Positions 22,114 to 33,572 of a stretch of DNA of 64,000 nucleotides are shown here, piece by piece (within the stretch, counting starts at the first letter, position 1; the number at the start of each line of letters is the position of its first letter). This DNA comes from Muricea muricata. Its lineage: Eukaryota; Cnidaria; Anthozoa; Malacalcyonacea; Plexauridae. A model generated the notes under the pieces. That model saw only the letters and a program-made list of their open reading frames with translations, ran no database searches and was not told the DNA's origin. The translations under genes were made by a program, and so were the position numbers. The DNA is taken from NCBI GenBank assembly GCA_963855995.1, contig OY979729.1:8140115-8204114 (forward strand), in the 5' to 3' direction.

Positions 22114-23590
22114 GCTTGTTTATCTAGAAAATCTGGCATACTGTCAATTTTTTTAGTCCAAGGAAACTTTTTTACTCTTAAATTCTTACATCTGCCACAT
22201 CTTTTCTTTGCTAATAAAAAGAGCCCACAGAATTTATTTGGCAAGTTGTGGTTTTCTTTTTCATTTAGATATGTAATTAATTGATAAAGTTAAAGAACAA
22301 CTGCATCAGTTCATCTCAATTCCAAACAAGTTCCACTTTGTAAACAAAAGACAATATGCTAGCTTATTTTGTCCTTAATAAGTAGTTCATCTTAAAGTTT
22401 GAAAGTCAACATTCTAGTACAAAATCACAAAGTCTGTATCTAAGATAAATTACCAGTAGTATAAAATATTACAAAGTATTTTTTTAACTTTAAAGGGTCC
22501 AATATAACATTGAGAACTATTGTGATTTTCAAATGAACTTTCCAAACTTTCAAATGAACACTCAAAGCCAGCTTAAACAAAAGATGATTGAGATAGTAAA
22601 CCAGGAAATAACATAGGTGTTGTAATTTTTTATCAAAAATATGATATAGTGCATATAACAGAAACATTTCAATTAAAAAGTAGAAATATATTTCCTGTGG
22701 TTAGTTTTAATTGCTACATATATTGAAATTTTAGTATAATAATGGATGTTTTTGTTTCTGGCAAAGTCACCTCAATCTCCTTATGTTTAACCAACATTAC
22801 AAAGTCAAATAATGACAAACACGAATGATTAAACACAAATTTATATTTTAATGGGTAAAAATAAATATGTCCAAATTAGTATAATCATGCATATAGGTCT
22901 AGTAGGGTACCAATTTTTAGAAACAGAATTGTGTTGTTTAGAGGCATAACATATAAAATTGCTAGATTTGATATTTCAGTTTTTTAAGAAAGTCTTTTGT
23001 ACGTGTTTTCATGAACTCTTGGGCCATAATTCAATTGATTTGAACCAAATAAGATTCTAACTTTCTTTTAAAACACAGTTCATCATTATTTGACTTTTTC
23101 TAAGATTAAAATGCTTCTGGAGCACATGAGATTCCACGGTATGTGTACCCACAAAATAATCGTCAAATTAGGTGAGAATGAAACCGTCATGTCCAAAATT
23201 ATACTGTCCCAAATTGTCCCATATTCAATATTGTACATGCAATATTCCAATACCTTTAACAATTTCATTTTTCATAATCTGCCAGTTGTTGAGAGGAGGT
23301 TAAGCATTTTGTCGATCTACAAACAAATTTCAAAGAATTCTATTGAAGATAGATAACTGAAATGGTAAACAAACTGCAAAAGATAACAATGCAAGTGGTT
23401 GTGTAAAAACTAAAGACCACGTAAAGTCGGCCATTCTGTACAGTGTTTGGATTTGACAGTTTGAATTTTAATTGCCTCAAGAAAAGTCTAAAAGGTATTT
23501 TAAAAAAACATAACATTCCTTGTTATTTTTTAACCTCCCGACCTTGCACGACTCCCACATCCTGCTCCGTCTCCTCCTATCCACCTCCCA
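22114..23590. other. AT-rich intergenic stretch beyond the visible palindrome
   Basis: No gene, tRNA or clear repeat seen. Open frames here are short and poor in codon structure. Position 22114 is where the testable palindrome ends only because the window begins at its partner base. Confidence 0.6.
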
Positions 23591-23596
23591 CCCTCA

Positions 23597-23705
23597 AGGC
23601 CCTGTCACACGGTGCAATTTTTCTTGCACTTGTAACTGCTCCGTCTCCTTCTCTATCCACCTCTTACCCTTAAGGCCCTGTCACACGGTGCACTTTTCCT
23701 TGCAT
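23597..23705. mobile_element. Two tandem solo ends of the AGGCCCTGTCACACGG MITE
   Basis: 'AAGGCCCTGTCACACGGTGC' occurs twice in the same orientation about 75 bp apart, each followed by 'TTTTCNTTGCA'. The complete element of this family is at 63330-63538. These are truncated or stacked ends. Confidence 0.65.
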
Positions 23706-23710
23706 TCACC

Positions 23711-23945
23711 GTAGCAAAAAAGATGGCGACATGTCGATTTTACCAGAATGCATTGCAGGTATCAAGAAAGAATACGTGGGAAAAGATGACAAGAAACAAA
23801 GCTACTGGATTGAAATTTTAACACAAGTGTGAAAATAACCTATTGTCTTTTGTCTGTTCTTTAAAAGACGTTAATTTGCCTTTTTAAACAATTTCAGACT
23901 ACCATGCACTCTGGTAAAATTGACATTTGCCATCTTTTTTGCTAC
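23711..23945. mobile_element. GTAGCAAAA-ended MITE
   Basis: The ends are GTAGCAAAAAAGATGGCGAC and its near complement ending TTTTTTGCTAC. About 235 bp. Same family as 3863-4092. It directly abuts the inverted repeat starting near 23950. Confidence 0.75.
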
Positions 23946-23949
23946 AGGG

Positions 23950-25868
23950 AAAATGGCGGGCATCTTTTTTCTGAAAAGAATACAGCAAAATCTGTTCCCA
24001 GATCAAACAGATGGCTTCATGTTACGCTAAATTTTGTAGAAATATTTTTGTTTTCAAGTCTGCCTATGGAAACAGGACATCTGGACATGTGTGACAGTTT
24101 GTTTTGGCCGTTTAGGTAATATATAGGTTGAATACGAGCGGGAATTTAGAATTGCAAAGTTTGGTTCAATCTGCTTTGTAATTTTAGTTCAATATATACA
24201 TCTAAATTGTAGTGGATCGTATGTGGAAAGAAAGAAGCCATGCGGGTTGACAACCAGTTAATATGGTTTCCATCTCCAGGGTACAGCTGAAGTTTTTAAA
24301 ACTGTATATATTATATTATATTAATTAAAAGTGACTTATGTGAGCCTAAAATGAACTTTTAGGCTAGTAACTAAAGTTGGATTTTAAACATTTTTTGTGG
24401 TTCCTTGAAACATCAAGTCTGAGTGTGGAACATAACAGATGTGTGTTAGGTAAGGAATGTGCTGCAGGAATAAGCGTATAAATACTAGTTTAAGTCAATA
24501 TGGGTCAATGTGAAATAATGAATGATTCAGGATTTTAGACCATATCAAGAGAATATCAAGAGAAAGTGGGAATCTGGTCTTTTTTCTATTTTAACTGTTG
24601 CACAGTTTTAAATTAAGTTCAAAACAGATTGAAATTTTACATAAATATGCTTTCAATTTTGATTTAAAACAAAAAGGCAAAAATGAATTGTATACAAATT
24701 GTATTTTAATAACAAAAACAAATTCACACAATATTGTATGAACTCTGGGTTGGGGGCATGCAACACTTCTTTCTTTATTTGGCCCAAGTATTTTCAACAA
24801 CTTACATATAATATTATTTACATTTTTGCACTCATTCTAGTTGCAACATGATCAAAATAGTCATCAACAATGTTTGTGCTAATACATATCAAAAGGATAT
24901 GGTATTGACAGTGTGGCATTGCAGGCAAGTACCACATATGCACTAAAACACCTCATAAGTTTATTATACAACTCCTTTAACTTTTTTATCAAAGCTTGGC
25001 AATCAACACAATTATCAAGACAATACAATTATATTGAAGCAAACACATGTCTTTTTTGGGGGGGTTTTTGTGGTCAAAACCTTTCATTTTTCAAAAAGTA
25101 TCAAAATGGTTGACAAGATAAAAATTCTAACAAGTTTGATGAGTTTGTTTCAGCTAATCAAATTTGTTGTAGCAAAGAGCTACTTCATGTATTGTAATTG
25201 TATTGTCTTGATAATTGTGTTGATTGCCAAACTTTGATAAAAAAGTTTGCTTTTTCATTAAAAACATACTCATCAAAGGAGTTGTATAATAAACTTATGA
25301 GGTGTTTTGGTGCATATGTGGTACTTAAACTAGTATTTATACGCTTATTCCTGCAGCACATTCCTTACCTAACACACATCTGTTATGTTCCACACTCAGA
25401 CTTGATGTTTCAAGGAGCCACAAAAATGTTTAAAATCCAACTTTAGTTACTAGCCTAAAAGTTCATTTTAGGCTCACATAAGTCACTTTTAATTAATATA
25501 ATATAATATATACAGTTTTAAAAACTTCAGCTGTACCCTGGAGATGGAAACCATATTAGCTGGTTGTCAACCCGCATGGCTTCTTTCTTTCCACATACGA
25601 TCCACTACAATTTAGATGTATATATTGAACTAAAATTACAAAGCAGATTGAACCAAACTTTGCAATTCTAAATTCCCGCTCGTATTCAACCTATATATTA
25701 CCTAAACGGCCAAAACAAACTGTCACACATGTCCAGATGTCCTGTTTCCATAGGCAGACTTGAAAACAAAAATATTTCTACAAAATTTAGCGTAACATGA
25801 AGCCATCTGTTTGATCTGGGAACAGATTTTGCTGTATTCTTTTCAGAAAAAAGATGCCCGCCATGTTG
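23950..25868. repeat. 1.9-kb inverted repeat
   Basis: 23950-24490 pairs with 25330-25868, and 24929-25036 pairs with 25190-25324, around a spacer of about 150 bp. The left side carries about 436 extra bases (24493-24928) that the right side lacks. Shared blocks include 'TGGCGGGCATCTTTTTTCTG' and 'GTACCACATATGCAC' with their complements. The mirrored open frames (23904-24119 plus, 25698-25898 minus) are shadows of the repeat. This is a foldback-type element or an inverted duplication. Confidence 0.85.
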
Positions 25869-25869
25869 A

Positions 25870-26526
25870 AATTTTCGGGGGGGTGACTGCCTCTTCAACG
25901 CGCACTGGCTAAGCTTTTGGTTATGCGCGTTTTATCAGAAGTGAGCCCTCTGTGTAGTCATTCCTCTGTGCCGTAGGCGAGGCGGAGTTTTAAATTCGCC
26001 CGGTTTCTGTTTTTTTTTTTTCGGTGTCAGATGCATTGATCAATGGTCAGAAGTCGGTGCCGCCGCTAATGGGTGATACCGCTGGGCACAAGCCGCGTGA
26101 GCCGACCTAAACACGTCGTTTAAACTCAATTTCCAGCGGAATATGTCAACAAAACACGCATTTTAACATGTATGCTAGAACATCTAAACCGCAAGAAGGT
26201 TTTACGTGCAAAAATTCTCATGCAAAATGTTTTAAAACGACAAATTCCACCGCGAAACTTTACCGAGGAGCGATGAGAGCGTGCTTCCGTCATTTTCTGT
26301 TGTATTCCTACTTTTAAGGAAATTTAGAAATTTCTACACAAGAATCAAACGCAAATTCTACTGAAATATCTACATACAAAACACAATTTTTAACATGTAA
26401 TAGTCAACAAAAAGGGACAGGAAGGTTCTTTATCAAAAAATTGCTCCAGAAATGTTTTAAAACGGCAAATAAAAGGTAAGAGACATTTTACATTCCAATT
26501 CCAGAAATACATATGTTAGTCTAAAG
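25870..26526. other. Gene-free stretch with a GC-richer start
   Basis: 25870-26110 is GC-richer than its surroundings but has no convincing exon. 26140-26255 and 26368-26475 are diverged direct repeats sharing 'AATGTTTTAAAACG' and 'ATTTTTAACATGTA'-like blocks. Nothing else seen. Confidence 0.45.
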
Positions 26527-27445
26527 TTCCCAACAAATTATATCGTGGAGACTTCAGACTTAATAGCTTAGTCTAATTTTTAATTTTTGTTGTTTTTATG
26601 AGCGATTTTAATACTTGTTTTGTTAGAACGTCACGTTGAATAGTTGACTCAGAGAAAGGATTTCAAATTGGATATCACAGAAAATACAGATCACAGAAAT
26701 ACTTTTAAGTCGATTACTGTAAAGATTGTTGCTATAATTATTAAAATAGCAAGAAAAAAACTCAAAAATGCAAAATAAAAAAAAGAACAAAATTTAACTT
26801 AAATTTAGTAAAATTTCAACTGGCACTTTCTTAATTTGCCAAAACTTTATCAGACACCCTGCCTATATACCAATGTTTTAACTGACACCTGAAGCTTTCT
26901 GGAAGTAAATACTTTGTCAGCATGTCGAAAGTCTAACTGACAACTTGTGGGCATGTACAGGTCAAAGTCTAACCGACATCTTGTCAACAAGCCAAAAGCC
27001 TAACTGATATCTTTTCAACAGGTGAAAAGCCTTACCGACATCTTGTCAACAAGCCAAAAGCCTTACCGGCATCTTGTCAACAAGCCAAAAGCCTAACCAA
27101 CATCTTTTCAACAAGCCAAAAGCCTAACTGACATCTTGTCAACAAGCCAAAAACCTAACCGACATCTTGTCAACATGCCAAAAATCTAACTAGGAGCATA
27201 TCAACATGTCAAAAGTCCATTTCAAAGCTTGTCCACATATCAAAAGACTAACTCAGATCTTATCAACATGTCAAAAGTCTGCTCGAAAACTTGTCAACTA
27301 GTCAAAATCCTTACCAACATTTTATAAACATGCCAAATATTTACCTGACACCTTATCAACACATCAAATATCTAATTCAAAGCTGGTCAATATATCAAAA
27401 GGCTAGCCAACATTTTCCCAACAAATTATATCGTGGAGACTTCAG
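26527..27445. repeat. 30/31-bp tandem array bounded by 31-bp direct repeats
   Basis: From about 26930 to 27410 a unit like 'CAAGCCAAAAGCCTAACC' + 'GACATCTTGTCAA' repeats head to tail with growing divergence towards the right. An identical 31-bp sequence (starts TTCCCAACAAATTATATCG) occurs at 26527-26557 and again at 27415-27445, bracketing the array. No open frame spans the array. Confidence 0.8.
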
Positions 27446-27904
27446 GCAGTGTGCTACAGAATAGATTTAATAAATTGATGGATTTAATAGACTGATGTAT
27501 TGTATACACTTTTAGTAAAATTTTCTTTACTTGCAAAATAAAACAGCTATTTGTTGGTGGCATTAAGGCAAAAGAATCTTGTTTAACATATGTACTATTA
27601 AAGTCTTTAATCTAAATTAAATTCTAAAAAATGCAATCCTACTAGGACTCTGGACAGAGTGCCTGGCAGGTCACTCAGACATTGATTTTTGGTTATCTTA
27701 GTGATTGCATAAGATGTGCTAGCAATGTCTTAAAATGCCTTGGAAGGTACCGTAATAATAATTGATTTAAAAAGGAATTAGTTGGACAGAACAGAAATAA
27801 GTGAATGTACCCCACCCCCAATGAACTCTCTAGTTACAGCCCTGCCTGGCCTTGTGCCCATTTTCGTTTGGCAGGCGGAGTGAACGCCTTAGCAGGCGTC
27901 TTGT

Positions 27905-29225
27905 CTTATAGGTAATTCTACCTTAGTTAACTAACGTAACTCTACTTTACTGCAAAGGTAGACTAGAGTTGCCTTAGTTAACCAAGGTAACTCTAGTATA
28001 CTAACTATAGTAAACTAGAGCTATCTTCCACGCATGTCATACAGACTTACCTAATGGTAACCGTAATAATCAGACAGCACTAAGAACTATAAAGCTACGA
28101 AATCCGGTAGGGGTGGAAATTCAAATGGTCGGGGGTGGTAAGTGGGATTAGGTCTAACTGTAAGCACCTACATAGTACTATTAATTTAAATTTAGTATAC
28201 TCACTTCTAAAAGATGCCCCTGGAGGGGACCTAATTAGAGTGGACCTAATTAGGTTTCCAGGTTCAATTCCTGGAGACACATAGATGTGCACTAACGGAT
28301 GATGCACCTAACTATTCTTAGTATAGTTCACCGACTGCAGGCAAGTATACTAAATTTAAAATAGTACTATGTACTTACAGTTCTAACTAATCCCACTAAC
28401 CACCCCCGACCATTCTAATTTCCACCCCTACCGGATTTCGTTGCTTTATAGCTCTCGGAGTTTTCAAGTTATTACGGTTAGCATTAGGTAAGTCTATATG
28501 ACATGCGTCTCATGTAACTCTACCTTAGTTAACTAACGTAACTCTACTCTACTGCAAAGGTAGTCTAGAGTTAACTCAGTTAACTAAGGTAACTTTAGTG
28601 TACTAACTATAGTAGAGCTATCTTCCACGCATGTCATATAGACTTACCTAATGCTAACCGTAATAACTTGAAAACTCCGAGAGCTATAAAGCTACGAAAT
28701 CCGGTAAGGGTGGAAATTAGAATGGTCGGGGGTGGTTAGTGGGATTAGTTAGAACTGTAAGTACCTACATAGTACTATTAATTTAAATTTAGTATACTTA
28801 CTTCTAACTAACTATACTAAGTATAGTTAGGTGTATCGTCAATTAGTGCACATCTATTTCTCTCCAGGAATTGAACCTGGAAACTTAGTGATAAGGTTAC
28901 AGACGTGACATAACAGGACGCACACCAGAGAATATAGTAAAAGATTACAGGTGTGACATAAAAAACACCGTAAAAAACACACTATGTTATTTATGGTAGC
29001 TCCACCAGAAGAATTTCAATAGCTACCTTATTAGTAGCCTCGAAATACGTTAAGTTCACCAGGTGAACAAAGGTAAAGCTTGTCTACCACTAAGGTTAAT
29101 GATTTAGTACTAGTTCATATTTAGGCTACTTACTGGCAGTTAGTGCACATCCATATGGCTCCAGGAATTGAACCTGGAAACCTAATTAGGTCCACTCTAA
29201 TTAGGTCCCCTCCAGGGTCATTTTT
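27905..29225. repeat. Modular block of direct and inverted repeats with B-box-like motifs
   Basis: 27914-28207 is repeated directly at 28510-28807 and inversely at 28345-28505. Landmarks are 'CTTAGTTAACTAACG', 'CACGCATGTCATA' and 'CGAAATCCGGTA'. 'CCAGGTTCAATTCCTGGA' occurs at 28257-28274 (plus) and as complements near 28863 and 29161. It resembles a Pol III B box (GGTTCAATTCC) but no tRNA fold is evident. Non-coding mosaic, probably stacked MITEs. Confidence 0.65.
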
Positions 29226-30425
29226 TCGTTAAAACTCTGCCTCAGTAACAAGGTTACAGGCGTAACATAATAAAACGCCGTAGAAACGGACGTGCATGTC
29301 CAATTCTGTTGAATCTACTCCATATTTGACCAAGTATCAAATTACTCCATCCGTACGCATTAAGAGCTTCGTAAGTTGATATCTGGCGGGTAAATAGCTA
29401 TACCACCGACAGCCACCCTCAAACAAACATTCGTCTAATGGTACTAATCGTTGAATCGGTCCATCCGTTACCAGTCGTTCCATTCGTCAACGCTGAACGT
29501 ACCAACATCCAATATCCCACTTCTATGGTTAAACTCTGTCCTCATCTATAAATATCAAGTGTATTTAGAAATACTGTATAACTCTATCTTATTTTTTGAC
29601 ACTCTCATTTTGTCATTTGTATGTGTAACACATACAACTTGCTTCGTTATTTAGCACAAATGAAATAGCAACTTTCTTCGATAGCAAAGTCAATCTTAAT
29701 ATGGTCTGTAGACTCGGCCAACGTCTTTGTTATATCTTTTTGTTCGTGTTTATGCTGAGTTATGCTGCACGGTGAAGACAATGAATTTTTGGTATAATGA
29801 AGCAGTCCTCCAATAGCGTTGCCTCGCCGAAGAAATCATGCAACCGTACTATTGAAATATCAATAAGCAAAATTTGTGCACGGTGAAGCCAACTCGACAT
29901 AAAAACGTAGTTGACTTTGAAGACCGTCGGGTTTCCAGATCATGTCTGGATTGACTATGTCCATAGTAAGCACGAAATATACAGAATAATACATGGGTGC
30001 ACAAAAATTCCAGATCTATTTCGAGTGTTGAACATGAGAAATATCATGGTAAACACGACAAAAAAATATGGTATTTCTAAGCACCAATGTATTTTTCTGT
30101 TTATTATATAAACTACAATCTTTTCTACCCACATAAAATATTCAGAAGCTATGACTGATGAACGTTTGAAATGCGATGATTTTCACATGTTAAATTATCA
30201 TAAAGCTCTTACGATTGAATATTACAGATAACAGAAAATAATCAGTTGTTAAATGAGGTCGAGTAGGATAAACCGTTAAAAAACCATCGATTATTTCTTT
30301 AGTAACAGTTCATCCTGCTAGATAAGGTATCTTGGACAAAGGAAATGCAAGTGCTTTGATTGAATCAAACGGTATAGCAAATTTATAAATGGATACTGAA
30401 TTCAATAGTCTGGTTTATGAAAAAT
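29226..30425. other. Gene-free stretch
   Basis: AT-rich sequence without recognisable exon or repeat structure. The short open frames here look random. Confidence 0.5.
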
Positions 30426-31625
30426 TTCAGACTTCTCCAAACGCTTGTCTGATTTGAAATATTGATATCTTACATGCAGCCGTACCAATAGAAGCGTTCC
30501 TAAAAATGCTAGCCAGCTCATTTGACAACGTTGAGGAATTTTTTTGATCCATTGTGCAGTTTTTGAGAAGTTTCTTCAAAAATTCACAACTTCCTGTTAA
30601 AATGTGCCAATCAAAATTGAATGAGCCAATCAAATACAGCCTTACCACGGGCTTTAGGACCAATTCGGTTCGTCTATTGTGGTGTTTAATTTAGAACTAC
30701 TTACCTTGTATATGACGTGAATGCCCTGATCAGAATTGTTCAATATCTTGCTTGTAAGTACTTAAAAAATACATCCCTCAAAATTGCGTTTATTCCAAAA
30801 ATATGTAAATTTTTAGCGTGAATTTTGTAAAAAACTAATTTTGAAACCGCGATATTTATTTACATTAGAACCCAAGCTTTCAAACGGCGCACAAGGAATA
30901 ATAATTTGGTGACAATCATGCATGAATAATGAGAAGGTAGGATCATCTGACCTTGAACCAATCAGCTGTCTAATTTCAGCACCACGTGAGCAAAATGTTT
31001 CGTTGCTAGCTTGAGGAATGTTATGACGTAACGGAAGACGTAACCGAAGGCTGATTTTGGAATGATAAAATATTCTGGGGACAAGTTTGTGCCATATATG
31101 GAAGTTGGGACGGGTAGTGCCATGTATGGTAATGTCGTTTCCTCTCGCTTCGAACGATTTGATGATCAAATGATCCTACCCTCTCATTATTCATGATTCA
31201 CTAAATGTATTTTTTAAGAACTTAAAAGCAAAATATTAAACAATTCTGATCAGTGTATTCAGGTCATATAAAAGGCAAATAGACTCTAATTTAAACACCA
31301 CAATAGACGAACCCAATTAGTCCTAAAAACCCGTGGTCTTACCAGCAGGACTGGATTTGATTGGCTAAACCAATCGAAATTGAAAGCGCCAATGAAATGC
31401 AGTCTTACCACTTGTAGAACTGAATTTGATCGGCTAAATTTAATTTAATTGGCACATCTAACAGGAAGTTGCAGATTCCAACAGGAAGTTGTAAATTTTT
31501 TGAGGAACTTCAAAAAAATTGCGCAATTGATCAAATGAATTCTTCAACGTTACCAAATAAACTGATCAACATTTTCTGGAACGCTTCTACTGGCACGGTT
31601 GTAATATTGCATTAAAATCTTCTCG
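30426..31625. repeat. 1.2-kb imperfect foldback repeat
   Basis: Blocks at 30440-30690 pair in inverse order with 31300-31620 ('ATAGAAGCGTTCC' / 'GGAACGCTTCTA', 'ACTTCCTGTTA' / 'TAACAGGAAGT', 'GACGAACC' region), and 30700-30930 pairs with 31160-31290 ('CTGATCAGAATTGTT' and complement). A diverged single-arm relative lies at about 58795-58905. No transposase frame. Confidence 0.75.
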
Positions 31626-31741
31626 TAATATATCAAAATCTAAGTTAGCCCTTTCTGAATACAAATTGGGTAAAAAGACGCAAAGTCCTTATGTAAATGT
31701 TTATCATACTGTATTGTTTTATGGAAATAAGAGTAGTGCGT

Positions 31742-31852
31742 TAATGGACCTTAGAAGTGCTTACGTCACGCGGTTTTCTATCAGTGATACAAATACAAGG
31801 TAAACTTGTTTCCCACATTGCATTGCAACTCTGGCGTGACGTAAGGACCTCT
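31742..31852. mobile_element. Short element with imperfect inverted ends
   Basis: 'GGACCTTAGAAGTGCTTACGT' at the left and 'ACGTAAGGACCTCTAACG' at the right are partly complementary about 110 bp apart. Weak evidence for a small MITE. Confidence 0.35.
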
Positions 31853-31939
31853 AACGTTTATTCAAGATGTGCTAATAATAAAGCTAACCGAGTTGCCTCG
31901 TGGATATGAGAAACCAATCATGCTTTGAACAGAAAGAAA

Positions 31940-32057
31940 GGAGTTAGTTGAATATTATTAAGTCTTTAGAGGCCTTAGTTCCATGATTGAGCTCAGTGAA
32001 CTGACCTCAATCATGGAACTAAGGCCTCTAAAGACTTAATAATATTCAACTAACTCC
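31940..32057. repeat. Perfect 52-bp-stem hairpin
   Basis: 31940-31991 and 32006-32057 are exact reverse complements around a 14-nt loop. Such perfect stems are expected of very young foldback MITEs or of a source of hairpin RNA. No coding. Confidence 0.9.
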
Positions 32058-32365
32058 ATAATATATATAATCTCTTATCTATATGTACACATATATCATA
32101 TTACCTTATTAATCTTCTATATATACTTGTGAAATGTAACTAGCATCATTCCTGATGATGACTGAAACTTAGTCGAAAGCTAGATTAAATTCAAAATGTT
32201 TATTTTCGGAGTTACCGTTGTTTTGTATTTTGAGCCATAATGTAGAATATTTACTTTGATGTTTAATGAACTGGACAAATTTCTTCGGGATGAACATTCC
32301 CTTTTGAAATTTAAAGAGAAAATAAGTGAAGTCGATTGACAGTTAAATTAGCTGACTGTCGCACT

Positions 32366-32704
32366 CTTTTAACTTTTCTTTATATTTTAGTTAATAGTAA
32401 CTAATTTTGAACTTTTCTTTATATTTTAGTTAATGTACCTAATTTTTAACTTTTCTTTATATTTTAGTTAATAGTAACTAATTTTGAACTTTTCTTTATA
32501 TTTTAGTTAATGTACCTAATTTTTAACTTTTCTTTATATTTTAGTTAATAGTAACTAATTTTGAACTTTCTTTATATTTTAGCTAATAGTAACTAATTTT
32601 AAACTTTTTATATATTTTACCTAATAGTAACTAATTTTAAACTTTTCTTTGTATCTTAGTTAATATCAACTAATTTTGTACTTTTCTTAATATTTTAGCT
32701 GAAA
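32366..32704. repeat. 38/39-bp AT-rich tandem array (about 8 units)
   Basis: The unit begins 'AACTTTTCTTTATATTTTAG' and ends 'TTAATAGTAACTAATTTTG' or the shorter 'TTAATGTACCTAATTTTT'. The first units alternate these two versions, suggesting expansion of a two-unit module, and the last units are diverged. Confidence 0.85.
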
Positions 32705-32830
32705 ATAATGTTTAATAATATTAGATTGTTAATCAGGTCTTTCATTGAATCAGAAAATCATTTTCACTTTCATTAACATGTATAATTGTAATTAACTGTT
32801 TAACGAGTGATGTAAGAGTGTTATTTAATT

Positions 32831-32880
32831 TTGACTTATCTACCGTTTACGCTAAACGGGCTTCGAACAACCGGCCCCAG
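32831..32880. mobile_element. Solo end of the GGGCCGGTTGT MITE
   Basis: 'GACTTATCTACCG...AACAACCGGCCCCAG' matches the right end of 3123-3362 with several changes. The other end is missing. Confidence 0.6.
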
Positions 32881-33486
32881 TATAATAGCTTTCACAGTTT
32901 GCACGCTAAATTCAATCAAACAGCGTAAGTTTATTTAGGGACATATGCACCCAGTATAATCACAAATACATCAATAACTTGGTTTGCAACTATATTTGCA
33001 TGCCTTTGCCTTGTTCTTTCAAAAATCCCTGGTCAAAGTATATTTGCAAATACAATCATCACGCAATAATATTGCTTTTTACGTATATTTATATCTGTTT
33101 GCCTCGTTGTTTTTTTTTGAAAAAACCCTAATTATATCAACGAATACAGTTACATGATACATACTTTTGAGTCAGTGTAGATAAGTTCATAGTTTTTTAA
33201 AATATTTTTTCTTTTCTAAGCTTTTTTCTACAACTTTCCTTGCAGTTATAGGTGCTGATGTTGACTGTTGGCTCTTGGTTCTCGTTCTATTGTACAGTAA
33301 AGATTGCCAAAAAACGTAACATCATTCTGAGTCCGCGAAATCATTTCTCCCTTTGCACAAAGGTTGTTTGCAAATTGCACATCTAGGGCAGAAGTACTAG
33401 AGCACGCACTATACTTTCGATCAGCGGTAGCTGCTGTTGTTGTGACCAGTCAAAATTTGACCAACCACATCCTGGAAATACAACAG

Positions 33487-33572
33487 TCACTTTTCAAGAA
33501 CTTCCCTTTCAGAATCCAATTGCTTTTCTGCCATAATTTTCAGAGCATTTTGCAACATTTCTTGTACCGCTT
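33487..33572 (-). CDS. MED21: MED21 coding exon 5 (last)
   Basis: It follows acceptor 'TTCATAG' and completes a Glu codon from exon 4. It encodes [18 protein letters not shown] and a short charged tail ending EVLEK, then TGA. The helix corresponds to the conserved MED21 C-terminal helix. Confidence 0.9.
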
